Shown here one piece after another: positions 34,783-44,695 of a DNA stretch of 64,000 nt (positions are counted from its first letter, which is position 1; each line of letters starts with the position of its first letter). Where the stretch lies: assembly GCF_012927045.1 (NCBI RefSeq), contig NZ_JABBFW010000008.1, positions 62,001-126,000 of the forward strand. The letters are read 5' to 3'. The DNA is from Azohydromonas caseinilytica (GTDB lineage: Bacteria > Pseudomonadota > Gammaproteobacteria > Burkholderiales > Burkholderiaceae_C). The notes below the pieces were generated by a model. It saw nothing but the letters and a program-made list of their open reading frames with translations, had not been told where the DNA came from and ran no database searches. Made by a program: the position numbers and the translations under genes.

Positions 34783-36060
34783 TCAAAGCTGCTCTTTGAG
34801 CAGGTAAAGCGCCCGGTCCAGCAGCTTGTGCGCGGTGCTGCGGCGGCGCCAGCCGGCGAGGTCCAGCTCCTGGCAGTCGCGCATGTCGCGCTCGAAGATT
34901 TCTTCGAGCTGCCGCGCCAGCGCGCGGTCCACCACGCCCAGGGTGATCTCGTCGTTGATCTCGAAGGAGCGGTCGTCGAAGTTGCTGGAGCCGATGGCGC
35001 ACCAGATGCCGTCGATGGTCATCACCTTCTGGTGCGTGAGGGTCTTGGGGTACTCGAACACGCGCACGCCCGCGGCCAGCAGCCGCTCGAAGTTGTGGTG
35101 CGCGGCGTGCTGCACGACGGGCATGTCGGAAGCGTCGGCCGAAGGCACCATCACCCGCACGTCCACGCCGCGCTCCACCGCCGCGGCCAGGGCCCGCAGG
35201 GCGCGGTCCTGCGGCAGGAAGTAGGGGTTCTGTATCCACAGCCGCCGCCGCGCCATGCACAGCACCAGGTGGTGCAGGATCTTCACCGCCGGCGCCGCGC
35301 GCTCGGGCTTGGCGCGGGCAATGTGCAGCGTGACCTCGCCCGCGGGCTCCAGCTTCGGGAACACGTCCTCACCCACGAACAGCTCGCCGCACTCGGCCAC
35401 CCAGTTCTCGCTGAAAGCCGATTGCACCGCGTGCACGCCAGGCCCGCGCAGGCGCAGGCCCAGGTCGTGGAAAGGCTCCTTGCCCTTCATGCCCTCGTAC
35501 AGCCACTGATCGACGATGCAGTGGCCGCCCACCAGCGCCACGCGCCCGTCGGCCACGCACACCTTGCGGTGGTCGCGCCGGTTGAGCACGCCCAGGTTGC
35601 GCAGCCGCGGCGCGTGGTAGTGAACAAGCCGGCAGCCGGCGTCCTTCATCTGGCGCGTCGCGGCCTCGCCCATCTTGCTGCAGCCGCGCGCGTCCAGCAG
35701 CACGCGCACCTGCACGCCGGCGCGGGCGCGCTCGGCCAGCGCCGCGGCCAGCCGCGCGCCCAGGCGGCCTTCCTTCCACAGGAAGGTCTCGAAGTGCAGC
35801 GAGTACCGCGCCGCGGCGATTTCCTCGAACAGCGCGTCGAAGAAGGCGCCGTTTTCCAGCAGCTCGACGGCGTTGCCTTCGATCATCGAGGCATGCGTGA
35901 GCCCGCTCACCGAGGGCAGCATCCGGTCCAGCGGCTGGTCGCAATCCAGCGACAGCTCGGGGTCGCGGTGGCGCTTGATCGACCAGATGGCAATGCCCAG
36001 CAGCACGACCAGCGCCAGCAGCCCCAGCACCACCTTCCACAGCGTGTCGGTTGACTCCAT
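34783..36060 (-). CDS. Phospholipase D family protein, probable cardiolipin synthase
   Basis: This 425-aa protein has an N-terminal membrane helix (VVLGLLALVVLLGIAIW). It has two HKD motifs, HRKVCVADGRVALVGG and HQKVMTIDGIWCAIGSSNFDDRS, the pair needed for phosphatidyl transfer. It resembles ClsB-type bacterial cardiolipin synthases acting at the inner membrane. It stands alone on the minus strand. Confidence 0.88.
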   Translation of the reverse strand: MESTDTLWKVVLGLLALVVLLGIAIWSIKRHRDPELSLDCDQPLDRMLPSVSGLTHASMIEGNAVELLENGAFFDALFEEIAAARYSLHFETFLWKEGRLGARLAAALAERARAGVQVRVLLDARGCSKMGEAATRQMKDAGCRLVHYHAPRLRNLGVLNRRDHRKVCVADGRVALVGGHCIVDQWLYEGMKGKEPFHDLGLRLRGPGVHAVQSAFSENWVAECGELFVGEDVFPKLEPAGEVTLHIARAKPERAAPAVKILHHLVLCMARRRLWIQNPYFLPQDRALRALAAAVERGVDVRVMVPSADASDMPVVQHAAHHNFERLLAAGVRVFEYPKTLTHQKVMTIDGIWCAIGSSNFDDRSFEINDEITLGVVDRALARQLEEIFERDMRDCQELDLAGWRRRSTAHKLLDRALYLLKEQL

Positions 36061-36164
36061 GCCGGCGATTCGACCATGCCGACGCGCGCGGCGCGGCGCC
36101 GGCCATCCCCCTCAGCAGCCGGCCGGCGGCAGGCCTGCCGCTGGGCGCGATCCGGGGTGGCGGC

Positions 36165-36812
36165 TCAGCGCGGGCAGCCCTTGCAGCCGTCCAGCGAGGC
36201 GCCGCGCCACAGCGTGCTGCCGTCCACCGTGGCCCCGGTCAGGTCGGCGCCCGAGAGGTTGGCACCCTCGAAGTTGGCGCCGCGCAGGTCCGCGCCCTGC
36301 AGCCGTGCCTGCTGCAGCTCCGCGCTGCTGAAGTCCACGCGGCGCAGGTCGGCGCGCTGCAGGTCGGCGCCGCGCAGGTTCGCGCCGTTGAAGCTGGCCC
36401 CCTGGGCGCTGGCCTGCGACAGGTTGGCGCCATCGAGCCGGGCGTCCTGGAAACTTGCGCCCGTGAGCCTGGACGCCGGCATCCGGGCCCGCGTCATGGC
36501 TGCGGCGCGGAAACTGGCCCCGTCGAGGGCGGCGGCGTCGAGCTTGGCATCCTGCAGCGTGGCCTGGTTGAACCGGGACTCCTGCAGCAGGGAACCGGAA
36601 AGGTCCGCGCCGCTGAGGTCGGCACTGAAGAAGTTCGAGTGGTTCAACTTGGCCTCGCGCAGCTGCGCGCCCGCCAAGTGGGCGTCGGGGCACAGCGTGG
36701 CAGCGGCGATCGGACAGCCGTTGACGACCGGGTCGGCCGCCAGCGCCGGCGCGCCGGCCAGGCTCCATGCGCCCAGGATGGTGGCGGCGATGCGGGAGAA
36801 CAGGGGCTTCAT
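36165..36812 (-). CDS. Secreted pentapeptide-repeat protein
   Basis: This 215-aa protein has a Sec signal (TILGAWSLAGAPALA-A) followed by about 25 pentapeptides of A(D/N)LxG type, such as ANLSGADLTGATVDG, folding as a right-handed quadrilateral beta-helix. The ATG at 36812 follows GGAGAAG. Cys residues near both ends of the mature protein (NGCPIAAATLC and GCKGC) could cap the helix with disulfides. Function is unknown. Confidence 0.8.
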   Translation of the reverse strand: MKPLFSRIAATILGAWSLAGAPALAADPVVNGCPIAAATLCPDAHLAGAQLREAKLNHSNFFSADLSGADLSGSLLQESRFNQATLQDAKLDAAALDGASFRAAAMTRARMPASRLTGASFQDARLDGANLSQASAQGASFNGANLRGADLQRADLRRVDFSSAELQQARLQGADLRGANFEGANLSGADLTGATVDGSTLWRGASLDGCKGCPR

Positions 36813-37672
36813 CGGGCTTCTCCGGGACGTTGAAACTGGCCCCTTGCGGCTGCAAGCGCTGTGCCTTCGCCCGCGCGCACCGCTGCGGCGCTTCCTGGGC
36901 GGCCGCCACCCGCCCCGCGTTGGGGCGCCAGCTTGACCGTCCTGCGAGGCGGCGCACCAAGCGGGAATGGCGCCATGGACGGCGCCTGCCCGGAGCGTCG
37001 CCGGGCTCAATACGTTGTCATGAATATGTCAGCTTGTTCCGGCTGAGAATGGTGCTCAATAACCGCAGGCTGACAAAAAATTTATCGCGAAAGACAAAAA
37101 ATTTACATCACAGGATGCGGCAGTTTGCATGCCGTGGTTTACGGCGCCAATGTTTGATTTCCGACAAACAGCCGCAAGTCGGTCCGGGATTTCACCAAGC
37201 GTCGTCCCATTGCCCGCTTCCAAACGCCCCTCTATAGTGCATTACATCAATTAACCAGCTGAATTGCCAATAACAGAAAACTGCTTCACTCGTATTTATC
37301 CAGATCAAGCATCGTTTGCCTGATGCCCTCGCATGCCAGGCGCACGGGCGAGCAGCCGGGAGCGGGATGCGCGGCACACCGGATGAACAACGGGAATTCG
37401 AGCGGTACGTAAATGGCGGGCGTCCGGTTTCTGGAGCGAATTTGAGCTGATGCAGCCTGCACAGCGTTTCCGGTCGGCCTTTTTCTGTCGCGCCTCAACC
37501 CGCAACATGGCTGATGGCACGAAAGTCACAGGGTGGACGTCTTTCAGGCCGATGGTCTGAATATTGCGAGCGCGCTGTCTGAAGCGTTCTGGCCCTCCAG
37601 CGGCTCGGCGTGATGAATCCGACACGCGCCCGCCGGGACGAGCAGTTGAACAGTCTGTTGACGAATTACTCG
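36813..37672. other. 860-bp intergenic region with an AT-rich core
   Basis: No gene is supported. The core 37040-37300 is AT-rich against the GC-rich surroundings. It has two direct copies of GACAAAAAATTTA (37072-37084 and 37093-37105) exactly 21 bp apart, and an inverted repeat CAATT-N9-AATTG near 37249-37267. This looks like control DNA for the receptor gene or foreign DNA; no sigma28-type flagellar promoter was seen. Confidence 0.5.
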
Positions 37673-39226
37673 ATGAGAACAAACCTGCCAGTCACCGGCC
37701 GTGAATTCAAAATTCCTGCCGGTATGACGCTGATGTCCACCACGGACCCGAGCGGTCACATCACCTACGCCAACGCTGCCTTCACGCACGCCAGCGGGTT
37801 CGCTCACGACGACCTGATGGGCCAGCCGCACAACATGGTGCGGCACCCGGACATGCCGCCCGCGGCCTTCGCCGACATGTGGGCCACGCTCAAGTCGGGC
37901 TTGTCCTGGACGGCGCTGGTCAAGAACCGGCGCAAGAACGGCGACCACTACTGGGTGCAGGCCAATGCCACGCCGATGCGGCGCAACGGCCAGCTGGTGG
38001 GCTACATGTCGGTGCGCACCGCGGCCGACCCGCGGCAGGTGCAGGAGGCCGAGAAGCTCTACGCGGACCTGCGCGAGGGCCGCGCCAATGGCCGGCGCCT
38101 CTACCGCGGCCTGGTGGTGCGCACGGGCTGGCGCACGCCGCTGTCGCTGTTCCAGCTGATGTCGCTGCGCCTGCGCCTGGCGCTGGGCCTGGGCCTGGCC
38201 GGCGCGGTCGCCGCCGTGCCGGCGCTGCTGGCCGCGGCCACGCTGCCGCAGATGCTGACGGTGGCTGGCGCCTGGCTGGGCGGCGTGCTGCTGGGCAGCC
38301 TGTTCCTGGGCCAGCAGGTGGTGACGCCGGTGCGCGCCATCCTCGACCACGCCAACCAGGTCGCCAGCGGCGACGTCGAGCCGGTGCCGGGCCTCAACCG
38401 CGCCGACGAGATCGGCCTGCTGATGCGCGCGGTCAACCAGGCCGGGCTGAACCTGCGCTCGCTGGTGGACGACGTGGCCGAGCAGGTCGGCGGCCTGGCC
38501 ACCGCCAGCGCGCAGATCGCCTCGGGCAGCGACGACCTCGCCGGCCGCACCGAGCAGACGGCGGCCAACCTGCAGCAGACCGCCGCCTCGATGGAGCAGA
38601 TCACGCAGACCATCCAGCAGAACTCGGCCACGTCGAGCGAGGCCCGCTCGCTGGCGGAGCAGGCCTCCGACGTGGCCGCCAACGGCGGCGCGGCGATGCA
38701 GCAGGTGCGCACCCAGATGGGCGACATCCAGCACCACAGCGCGCGCATCTCCGACATCAGCGGCGTGATCGACAGCATCGCCTTCCAGACCAACATCCTG
38801 GCGCTCAACGCCGCGGTGGAAGCCGCGCGCGCGGGCGAGCAGGGCCGGGGCTTCGCGGTGGTGGCCAGCGAGGTGCGCTCGCTGGCGCAGCGCTCGGCCA
38901 CGGCGGCGCGCGAGATCAAGTCGCTGATCGAGGAGTCGGTGCAGCGCGTGGACGTGGGCAGCCGGCATGTGGAGCAGGCCGGCGCCACCATCGAGCGCAT
39001 CATCGAGCAGGTGCGCAAGGTGGCCTCGCTGGTGTCCGACATCTCCGAGGCTTCCGCCCAGCAGGGCCGCGGCGTGGAGCAGGTGCACCAGGCCATCTCC
39101 GAGCTCGACAGCACCACGCAGCAGAACGCGGCCCTGGTCGAGCAGAGCGCCTCGGCCGCCTCGGCGCTCAACAACCGCACCCAGCGCCTGGTCGAGGCCA
39201 TCCACGTGTTCCGCGTCGCGCGCTGA
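37673..39226 (+). CDS. Methyl-accepting chemotaxis protein with PAS domain (Aer-like)
   Basis: This 517-aa protein starts [12 protein letters not shown], the usual start of Aer-type receptors. A PAS domain (about residues 15-115, [18 protein letters not shown]) may bind FAD to sense redox or oxygen. A membrane hairpin at about 160-205 lacks a periplasmic domain, and a HAMP-like linker follows. The signalling tip [20 protein letters not shown] sits in a long coiled coil. An upstream ATG at 37610 is possible but less like the family. Confidence 0.92.
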   Translation: MRTNLPVTGREFKIPAGMTLMSTTDPSGHITYANAAFTHASGFAHDDLMGQPHNMVRHPDMPPAAFADMWATLKSGLSWTALVKNRRKNGDHYWVQANATPMRRNGQLVGYMSVRTAADPRQVQEAEKLYADLREGRANGRRLYRGLVVRTGWRTPLSLFQLMSLRLRLALGLGLAGAVAAVPALLAAATLPQMLTVAGAWLGGVLLGSLFLGQQVVTPVRAILDHANQVASGDVEPVPGLNRADEIGLLMRAVNQAGLNLRSLVDDVAEQVGGLATASAQIASGSDDLAGRTEQTAANLQQTAASMEQITQTIQQNSATSSEARSLAEQASDVAANGGAAMQQVRTQMGDIQHHSARISDISGVIDSIAFQTNILALNAAVEAARAGEQGRGFAVVASEVRSLAQRSATAAREIKSLIEESVQRVDVGSRHVEQAGATIERIIEQVRKVASLVSDISEASAQQGRGVEQVHQAISELDSTTQQNAALVEQSASAASALNNRTQRLVEAIHVFRVAR

Positions 39227-39483
39227 CGCGGGCAGGTACCAAGCCCGCAATGGTCAGCGGGAAGAAGTTTCATGCGCAACCTCTACCCACTTCCTGCCTG
39301 ATGGAGCCTGCCTTCCGGACAGGCCCGTCAGCCGACTTGCCGGCCGCGCCCCCTCTTCAAGCTCATCCGCACGCCGTCTTCGATGTCCTGGTCCACCGCC
39401 TCAACGACATCGAATGTCTCCATGCCGCGCAGCCCAGGACGCTGCGGGTCGGCTTCCGAAGGGGGGCCGCGGCGCGCCGCATT

Positions 39484-39489
39484 TAGAAT
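39484..39489 (+). promoter_or_regulatory. Possible -10 box of the cobalamin operon
   Basis: TAGAAT lies about 9 bp before the start of the riboswitch fold. A -35 box at standard spacing is not evident. Confidence 0.4.
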
Positions 39490-39497
39490 CCACGCCG

Positions 39498-39710
39498 TTG
39501 GTGCTCGGGTCGGCGCTCTGCCGGCCCGGTTAAACGGGAATCAGGAAGGAAGGCCGCGCCGCGGCATCCGAGCCTGAGCTGCCCCCGCAACGGTCACCGG
39601 CCGGAGCCTGCTCAACCGCAAGCTCCACCCGCTTCACGCCCACTGGAAGGCTTGCCTTCTGGGAAGGGAACGCGGGTCGTGCCGCCAGCCCGGATACCGG
39701 CCAACGAGGC
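39498..39710 (+). ncRNA. Cobalamin (B12) riboswitch
   Basis: The conserved core GAGCTGCCCCCGCAACGG lies at 39576-39593 and the B12 box CAGCCCGGATACCGGCC at 39686-39702, in the right order and distance. The variable arm GGAAGGCTTGCCTTCTGGG lies between. It lies 218 bp upstream of cobU and heads the whole transport and synthesis cluster, so adenosylcobalamin should repress it. Confidence 0.95.
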
Positions 39711-39927
39711 GCCGCGCTCGATCGTCAGGGTCGGACGCGGCATGTGAGCTTGGGACCCGCGGGGAAGCCGGTCCTGGCGCCCGACGTCTTCGTGTTCCCA
39801 TGTTCCAGTCTGCGCAGCGCGCCCGGTGCGCTCGTGTCGTCCTGAAGGCGGCTGCCTCGGCCCGCCGGCACCCGTCCACGTGCCTTCGGCACCGTGGTCC
39901 GTGCCTGTGAGCGGGACGGCGCGCGCC

Positions 39928-40482
39928 ATGCACCACCTCGTCGTCGGCGGCCAGCGCAGCGGCAAGTCGCGCCATGCGGAAGCGCTGGCACAGGCCTGGC
40001 TGCGGCGCGACGCGGCGCATGGTGTCACGGTCGTAGCGACGGCCCAGGCCTGGGACGACGAGATGCGCGCGCGCATCGCCCGCCACCAGGCGGACCGCCC
40101 GGCGGGCTTCGACACGCTGGAGGAGCCGCTGCTCCTCACCCAGGCGCTGCGGGCCGCCTCCACGCCGCAGCGGCTGCTGCTGGTGGACTGCCTGACGCTG
40201 TGGCTGACCAACTGGCTCATGCCCGCGCAGGGCGAGCCCGACGCCGCCGCCTGGGCCGTCGAGCGCGCCGCGCTGCTGGCGGCGCTGCCCGCCTTGCCGG
40301 GCCCGGTGGTGTTCGTCTCCAACGAGGTCGGCTGGGGCGTGAGCCCGCTGTCGCGCGAGGTGCGGCACTTCATCGACGAGCTGGGCCGCCTCAACCAGGA
40401 CATCGCCCGCCGCTGCGCGCGCCTGACGCTGATGGTGGCGGGGCAGGCGTGGACGCGGGACGTGGAGGAGGGGGCGGCGTGA
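39928..40482 (+). CDS. cobU: Adenosylcobinamide kinase / adenosylcobinamide-phosphate guanylyltransferase
   Basis: This 184-aa bifunctional enzyme phosphorylates adenosylcobinamide and transfers GMP to it. P-loop GGQRSGKS is at residues 7-14, the RIARHQADRP motif holds the GMP-accepting His, and SNEVGWGVSP is diagnostic. It is the first gene after the riboswitch. Its TGA overlaps the GTG of btuF. Confidence 0.95.
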   Translation: MHHLVVGGQRSGKSRHAEALAQAWLRRDAAHGVTVVATAQAWDDEMRARIARHQADRPAGFDTLEEPLLLTQALRAASTPQRLLLVDCLTLWLTNWLMPAQGEPDAAAWAVERAALLAALPALPGPVVFVSNEVGWGVSPLSREVRHFIDELGRLNQDIARRCARLTLMVAGQAWTRDVEEGAA

Positions 40483-41381
40483 GGTTGAAGGTCGTCCGCC
40501 GAGCGCTGGTCGCCGTGACTGCGGGGCTGCTGTGCTCCGCCCTGCAAGCCCAGACCGCCGTCACCGACGACCGCGGCCAGCGCCGCGAATGGACCGCGCC
40601 GCCGCAGCGCATCGTCAGCCTGCTGCCCTCGCTCACCGAGACGCTGTGCGCGCTTGACGGCTGCGCGCGGCTGGTGGGCATCGACCGCCATTCCAGTTTC
40701 CCCCCCGCCGTGCAGGCGCTGCCCAGGGTGGGCGGGATGCGCGACGCCTCCGTGGAAGCCATCGCCCGGCTGCGGCCCGACGTGGTGCTGGTGGCACTGT
40801 CCTCGCCAGCGATCGAACGCCTGGAGGCGCTGGGCCTGAAGGTGGTGGCGCTGGAGCCGCGCGACTGGGAGGACATGCAGCGCGTGGCGCGCACGCTGGC
40901 GCAGCTGCTGGGCGCCTCTGATTCGGCCGGCCAGGCGCAGCGCCTGTGGCGGCAGATGCAGGCCGACGTGGACGCCGCCGCGCGGTCCGTGCCGCCGGCC
41001 GGGCGCGGCTTGCGCGTCTATTTCGAGGTGGACAGCGCGCCCTTCGCCGCGGGTGAAAGCTCCTTCATCGGCCAGACGCTGGCGCGGCTGGGCGCGCGCA
41101 ACGCGGTGCCGGCCACGCTGGGGCCTTTTCCGAAACTCAATCCCGAGTTCGTCGTCCGCGCCGATCCGCAGCTGGTGATCGTGTCGGCACGCAACGCACC
41201 AACCTTGGCCGAGCGCCCGGGCTGGGCGCGCATCGACGCGCTGCGCCATGGGCGGGTCTGCGCTTTCGACGCTGCGCAGGGCGACCTGCTGATGCGCCCG
41301 GGCCCGCGCATGGGCGAGGCGGCGCGGATCATGGCGCGCTGCCTGGCGCAGGCCGCCGCCGCGCCGGAGAAAGCCCGGTGA
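40479..41381 (+). CDS. btuF: Vitamin B12 ABC transporter substrate-binding protein
   Basis: This 300-aa periplasmic protein starts with GTG in the overlap GTGA. The signal peptide ends at SALQAQ. The class III binding-protein fold is seen in RIVSLLPSLTETLCALDG and VGGMRDASVEAIARLRPDVV, typical of BtuF. It delivers cobalamin or cobinamide to the BtuCD pair encoded next. Confidence 0.9.
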   Translation: MRLKVVRRALVAVTAGLLCSALQAQTAVTDDRGQRREWTAPPQRIVSLLPSLTETLCALDGCARLVGIDRHSSFPPAVQALPRVGGMRDASVEAIARLRPDVVLVALSSPAIERLEALGLKVVALEPRDWEDMQRVARTLAQLLGASDSAGQAQRLWRQMQADVDAAARSVPPAGRGLRVYFEVDSAPFAAGESSFIGQTLARLGARNAVPATLGPFPKLNPEFVVRADPQLVIVSARNAPTLAERPGWARIDALRHGRVCAFDAAQGDLLMRPGPRMGEAARIMARCLAQAAAAPEKAR

Positions 41382-42331
41382 GGACGGTGCTGCTGCTGCT
41401 CGCCGCCGGCGCGCTGCTCGCGCTGGCCGGCCTGGCCGTGGGCAGCGGCGGCTGGGGGTTCAGCGGCGGCGAGGACGCCTGGATCACCTGGGAGATCCGC
41501 CTGCCGCGCTCGCTGGGCGCCTGGCTCACCGGCGCGCTGCTGGGCCTGGCCGGCGCGGTGGCGCAGGGGCTGTTCCGCAATCCGCTGGCCGATCCCTACC
41601 TGCTGGGCAGCTCCGCCGGCGCGGCGCTGGGCGTGGCACTGCTGCTGGCCGGCCTGGGCCTGTCGCCCGCCACCGCCGCCTGGAGCCTGCGCCTGGGCCT
41701 CACCGGCGCCGCCTTCGTCGGCGCCACGGGCGCGGTGGCGCTGACGCTGCTGCTCTCCGGCGGTGTCAGTGAAACCCTGCGGCTGCTGCTGGCGGGCGTG
41801 GTGGTGGGCGTGGTGCTGGGCGCCGTCACGGCGCTGGTGCTGCTGCTGTCGCCCGACATCCTGCAGGCGATGCAGTCCTTCCTGCTGGGCAGCACGGGCT
41901 ACCTGGGCTGGCGCAGCGTGGCGGTGCTGGCCGGGGTGCTGGCCCTGTGCGCGCCGCTGGCCCTGGCCTGCAGCCGCGCGCTGGACCTGCTCACCCTGGG
42001 CGAGGCCACCGCCGCCAGCCTGGGCCTGCGCCTGGCGCTGCTGCGCGTGGCGCTGGTGCTGACGCTGGCGCTGGCCACCGGCGCGGCCGTGGCGCAGGCC
42101 GGGCTGATCGCCTTCGTCGGGCTGGTGGCACCGCACCTGGTGCGCCGCAATGCCCGCGGCCATGGCGCGCTGCTGGCGTTGTCGGCCCTGGCCGGCGGCG
42201 CGCTGCTGCTGGGCGCCGATTTGCTGGCGCGCGGCCTGATGGCGCCGCAGGAACTGCCCGTGGGCGTGCTCACCGCGCTGCTGGGCGGCTCCTACCTGCT
42301 GTGGCGCATGCACCGGGGAGCGGTGGCATGA
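41378..42331 (+). CDS. btuC: Vitamin B12 ABC transporter permease
   Basis: This 317-aa FecCD/BtuC-family permease has about 10 membrane helices. LPRSLGAWLTGALLGLAGA and GLVAPHLVRRNARGHGALL (the loop contacting the ATPase) are family signatures. The start GTG overlaps the btuF stop, and the end overlaps btuD. Confidence 0.92.
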   Translation: MRTVLLLLAAGALLALAGLAVGSGGWGFSGGEDAWITWEIRLPRSLGAWLTGALLGLAGAVAQGLFRNPLADPYLLGSSAGAALGVALLLAGLGLSPATAAWSLRLGLTGAAFVGATGAVALTLLLSGGVSETLRLLLAGVVVGVVLGAVTALVLLLSPDILQAMQSFLLGSTGYLGWRSVAVLAGVLALCAPLALACSRALDLLTLGEATAASLGLRLALLRVALVLTLALATGAAVAQAGLIAFVGLVAPHLVRRNARGHGALLALSALAGGALLLGADLLARGLMAPQELPVGVLTALLGGSYLLWRMHRGAVA

Positions 42332-43185
42332 CAGTGATTCCCTTCCACCCCGGCCGCGACCGGCCCCAGGCCGATGCCGCGCTGGAGGCCCACATCGCGC
42401 AGCTCGCGCTGGGCGCGCGGCTGGTGCTGGAGGACCTCCACCTGCGCCTGCGCCCCGGCTGCTGGACCGCCATCGTCGGCCCCAACGGCGCGGGCAAGTC
42501 CACGCTGCTGCGCGCGCTGGCCGGGCTGCAGGCCTGTGAGGGCGAAGTCCGGCTGCAGGGCCGGCTCCTGGCGCAGTGGCCGGCGCGCGAGCGCGCCCGC
42601 GCGCTGGCCTGGCTGGGACAGAACGAGGCGCCGACCGGCGAGCTGCGCGCCGGCGACGTGGTGATGCTGGGCCGCGCCCCGCACCGCGCCTGGCTGGCGC
42701 CGGCCTCGGCGGCGGACCACGCCGCCGTGCGCCAGGCGATGGAGGCCACCGGCTGCTGGGCCTGGCGCGAGCGGCGCCTGTCGGCGCTCTCCGGCGGCGA
42801 GCGCCAGCGCGTGCTGCTGGCGCGGGCGCTGGCAGTGCAGGCCGTGGTGCTGCTGATGGACGAGCCGCTGGCGCACCTGGACCCGCCGCACCAGGCCGAC
42901 TGGGTCGAGCTGGTGCGCGCGCTGCGGACGCAGGGCACGGCGGTGGCGAGCGTGCTGCACGAGCTGTCCATCGCGCTGCAGGCCGACGAGCTGATCGTGC
43001 TGGCCGGCGGGCGGCTGCTGCACCAGGGCGCGCCGGGCGAGGCCGCCACGCAGCGGGCGCTGCAGCAGGCTTTCAACCACCGGCTGGACATCCTCAACCT
43101 GCGCGGGCGCTGGATCGCGCTGCCGCGCGGCGTCCTGCCCGATGAGGGCCGGGCCGATGGCTCGGCTCAGGAGAACCCGCGATGA
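42328..43185 (+). CDS. btuD: Vitamin B12 ABC transporter ATP-binding protein
   Basis: This 285-aa ATPase has Walker A GPNGAGKST, the signature LSGGERQRV, Walker B VVLLMDEPLAHLD and the switch His in LHELS. It overlaps btuC (ATGA). Its TGA overlaps the ATG of cobB. Confidence 0.93.
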   Translation: MTVIPFHPGRDRPQADAALEAHIAQLALGARLVLEDLHLRLRPGCWTAIVGPNGAGKSTLLRALAGLQACEGEVRLQGRLLAQWPARERARALAWLGQNEAPTGELRAGDVVMLGRAPHRAWLAPASAADHAAVRQAMEATGCWAWRERRLSALSGGERQRVLLARALAVQAVVLLMDEPLAHLDPPHQADWVELVRALRTQGTAVASVLHELSIALQADELIVLAGGRLLHQGAPGEAATQRALQQAFNHRLDILNLRGRWIALPRGVLPDEGRADGSAQENPR

Positions 43186-44654
43186 CGAAGTCCCACCCGC
43201 CTCGCACCAAGCTTTTGAACCCCGATCCGTTCGTACTGAGGTATCGAAGTACGAATCCGACAGGCTGCGATGGCGGCACCATGGTGAGGGCCGTTCATCC
43301 TTCGATACCTCAGGACGAACGGAATACGGGTTCAGAACCGTCTTGGGATTTGTCTAAATCCCCCGTGGACTGCCCCGCTGTCCTGATCAGCGCCCCGGCC
43401 TCGGGCCAGGGCAAGACCAGCGTCACGGCCGCCATTGCGCGCCATGCCCTGCGCCAGGGCCGGCGCGTGCGCGTGTTCAAGACCGGGCCGGACTTCATCG
43501 ACCCGATGCTGCTGGCGCGCGCCAGCGGCGCGCCGGTGCAGCAGCTCGACCTGTTCATGGGCGGGCTGGAGCACTGCCGCGCGCTGCTGCACGCCGCCGC
43601 GGCCGAGGCCGACCTGGTGCTGGTCGAGGGCGTGATGGGCCTCTACGACGGCAACCCCAGCAGCGCCGACCTGGCCCAGGCCTTCGGGCTGCCGGTGCTG
43701 GCCGTGATCGACGCCGGCGGCATGGCGCAGACCTTCGGCGCCGTGGCGCAGGGCCTGGCCACCTACCGCCCCGGACTGCAACTCGCCGGCGTCATCGCCA
43801 ACGGCGTGGGCAGCCCCGGCCACGCGGCGATGCTGCGCGAGTCGTTGCCGTCGCAATGGCCGCTGGTCGCGGCGCTGCGGCGCCATGAGGAGCTGGCCTT
43901 GCCGGAGCGGCACCTGGGCCTGGTGCAGGCCGCCGAGGTGCCGGACCTGGAAGCGCGGCTGGACCGCTGGGCCCAGGCCTGGGCCGAGGCCGGCGGCGCC
44001 GATTACCAGGCGCCCGTGGTGCGTTTCGAGCCCCAAGCGGGCATGGAGCCACCGGCGCCGCTGTTGCGTGGGCAACGTGTTGCCGTGGCGCGCGATGACG
44101 CCTTCTCCTTCATGTACCCGGCGAACCTGCAGACGCTGCGCGAGCTGGGCGCGGAAGTCCTCTTCTTCTCGCCCCTGGCCGGCGAGCCGCTGCCGGATTG
44201 CGACGCGCTCTGGCTGCCCGGCGGCTACCCGGAGCTGCATGCCGCGGCGCTGTCGGCCAACACCGCTTTCCTGGACGCGCTGCGCGCCCACCACGCCGCC
44301 GGCAAGCCACTGTGGGCCGAGTGCGGCGGGATGCTGGTGCTGGCCGAGGCGCTGGTGGATGTGCAGGGCGGGCGCCACGCCATGGCCGGCCTGCTGCCCG
44401 GCACCGCCACGATGAAGCCGCGGCTGCAGGCGTTGGGCATGCAGTCGGTGGCCCTGCCCGAAGGCCTGCTGCGCGGCCACAGCTTTCACTACTCCAGCTT
44501 TGACACGCCGCTGCAGCCCGTGGCGCGCGGCGTCTCGCCCACGGGCGGACGCGCGGCCGAGGCCGTGTACCGCGTGGGCCGACTCACGGCCAGCTACTTC
44601 CACGCCTATTTCCCGTCCAACCCCGGCGCGGTGGCCCGGGTGCTGGGTCCTTGA
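43182..44654 (+). CDS. cobB: Cobyrinate a,c-diamide synthase with repeat-derived N-terminal extension
   Basis: This 490-aa CobB/CbiA amidates the a and c side chains. The P-loop region VLISAPASGQGKTSVT starts near residue 68, followed by KTGPDFIDPMLLA and VEGVMGLYDG. The C-terminal glutaminase domain has WAECGGMLVL with the catalytic Cys and SYFHAYF with His. The family normally begins at about residue 62. The first 60 codons include the inverted-repeat element at 43227-43322, read in frame. Alternative starts are TTG at 43350 or GTG at 43365; the ATG at 43182 is coupled to btuD by ATGA. Confidence 0.9.
   Translation: MTKSHPPRTKLLNPDPFVLRYRSTNPTGCDGGTMVRAVHPSIPQDERNTGSEPSWDLSKSPVDCPAVLISAPASGQGKTSVTAAIARHALRQGRRVRVFKTGPDFIDPMLLARASGAPVQQLDLFMGGLEHCRALLHAAAAEADLVLVEGVMGLYDGNPSSADLAQAFGLPVLAVIDAGGMAQTFGAVAQGLATYRPGLQLAGVIANGVGSPGHAAMLRESLPSQWPLVAALRRHEELALPERHLGLVQAAEVPDLEARLDRWAQAWAEAGGADYQAPVVRFEPQAGMEPPAPLLRGQRVAVARDDAFSFMYPANLQTLRELGAEVLFFSPLAGEPLPDCDALWLPGGYPELHAAALSANTAFLDALRAHHAAGKPLWAECGGMLVLAEALVDVQGGRHAMAGLLPGTATMKPRLQALGMQSVALPEGLLRGHSFHYSSFDTPLQPVARGVSPTGGRAAEAVYRVGRLTASYFHAYFPSNPGAVARVLGP
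43227..43322. repeat. Inverted-repeat element (96 bp) inside the cobB 5' end
   Basis: The 23-bp ends begin CCGTTCGTACTGAGGTATCG and finish with its inverted copy with one mismatch. A second copy of the family lies at 53882-54013. The inner part GGCTGCGATGGCGGC is shared by both. It is non-autonomous and no transposase is present. Confidence 0.8.
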
Positions 44655-44695
44655 ACCGCCACCGGCCCCTCAACCCAAACTTCAGGAGATCTTCC

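Noticed and set aside
37305-37682. 125-codon minus-strand ORF before the chemotaxis gene
   Set aside because: Arg/Ser-rich composition, no family signal and overlap with the receptor 5' region.
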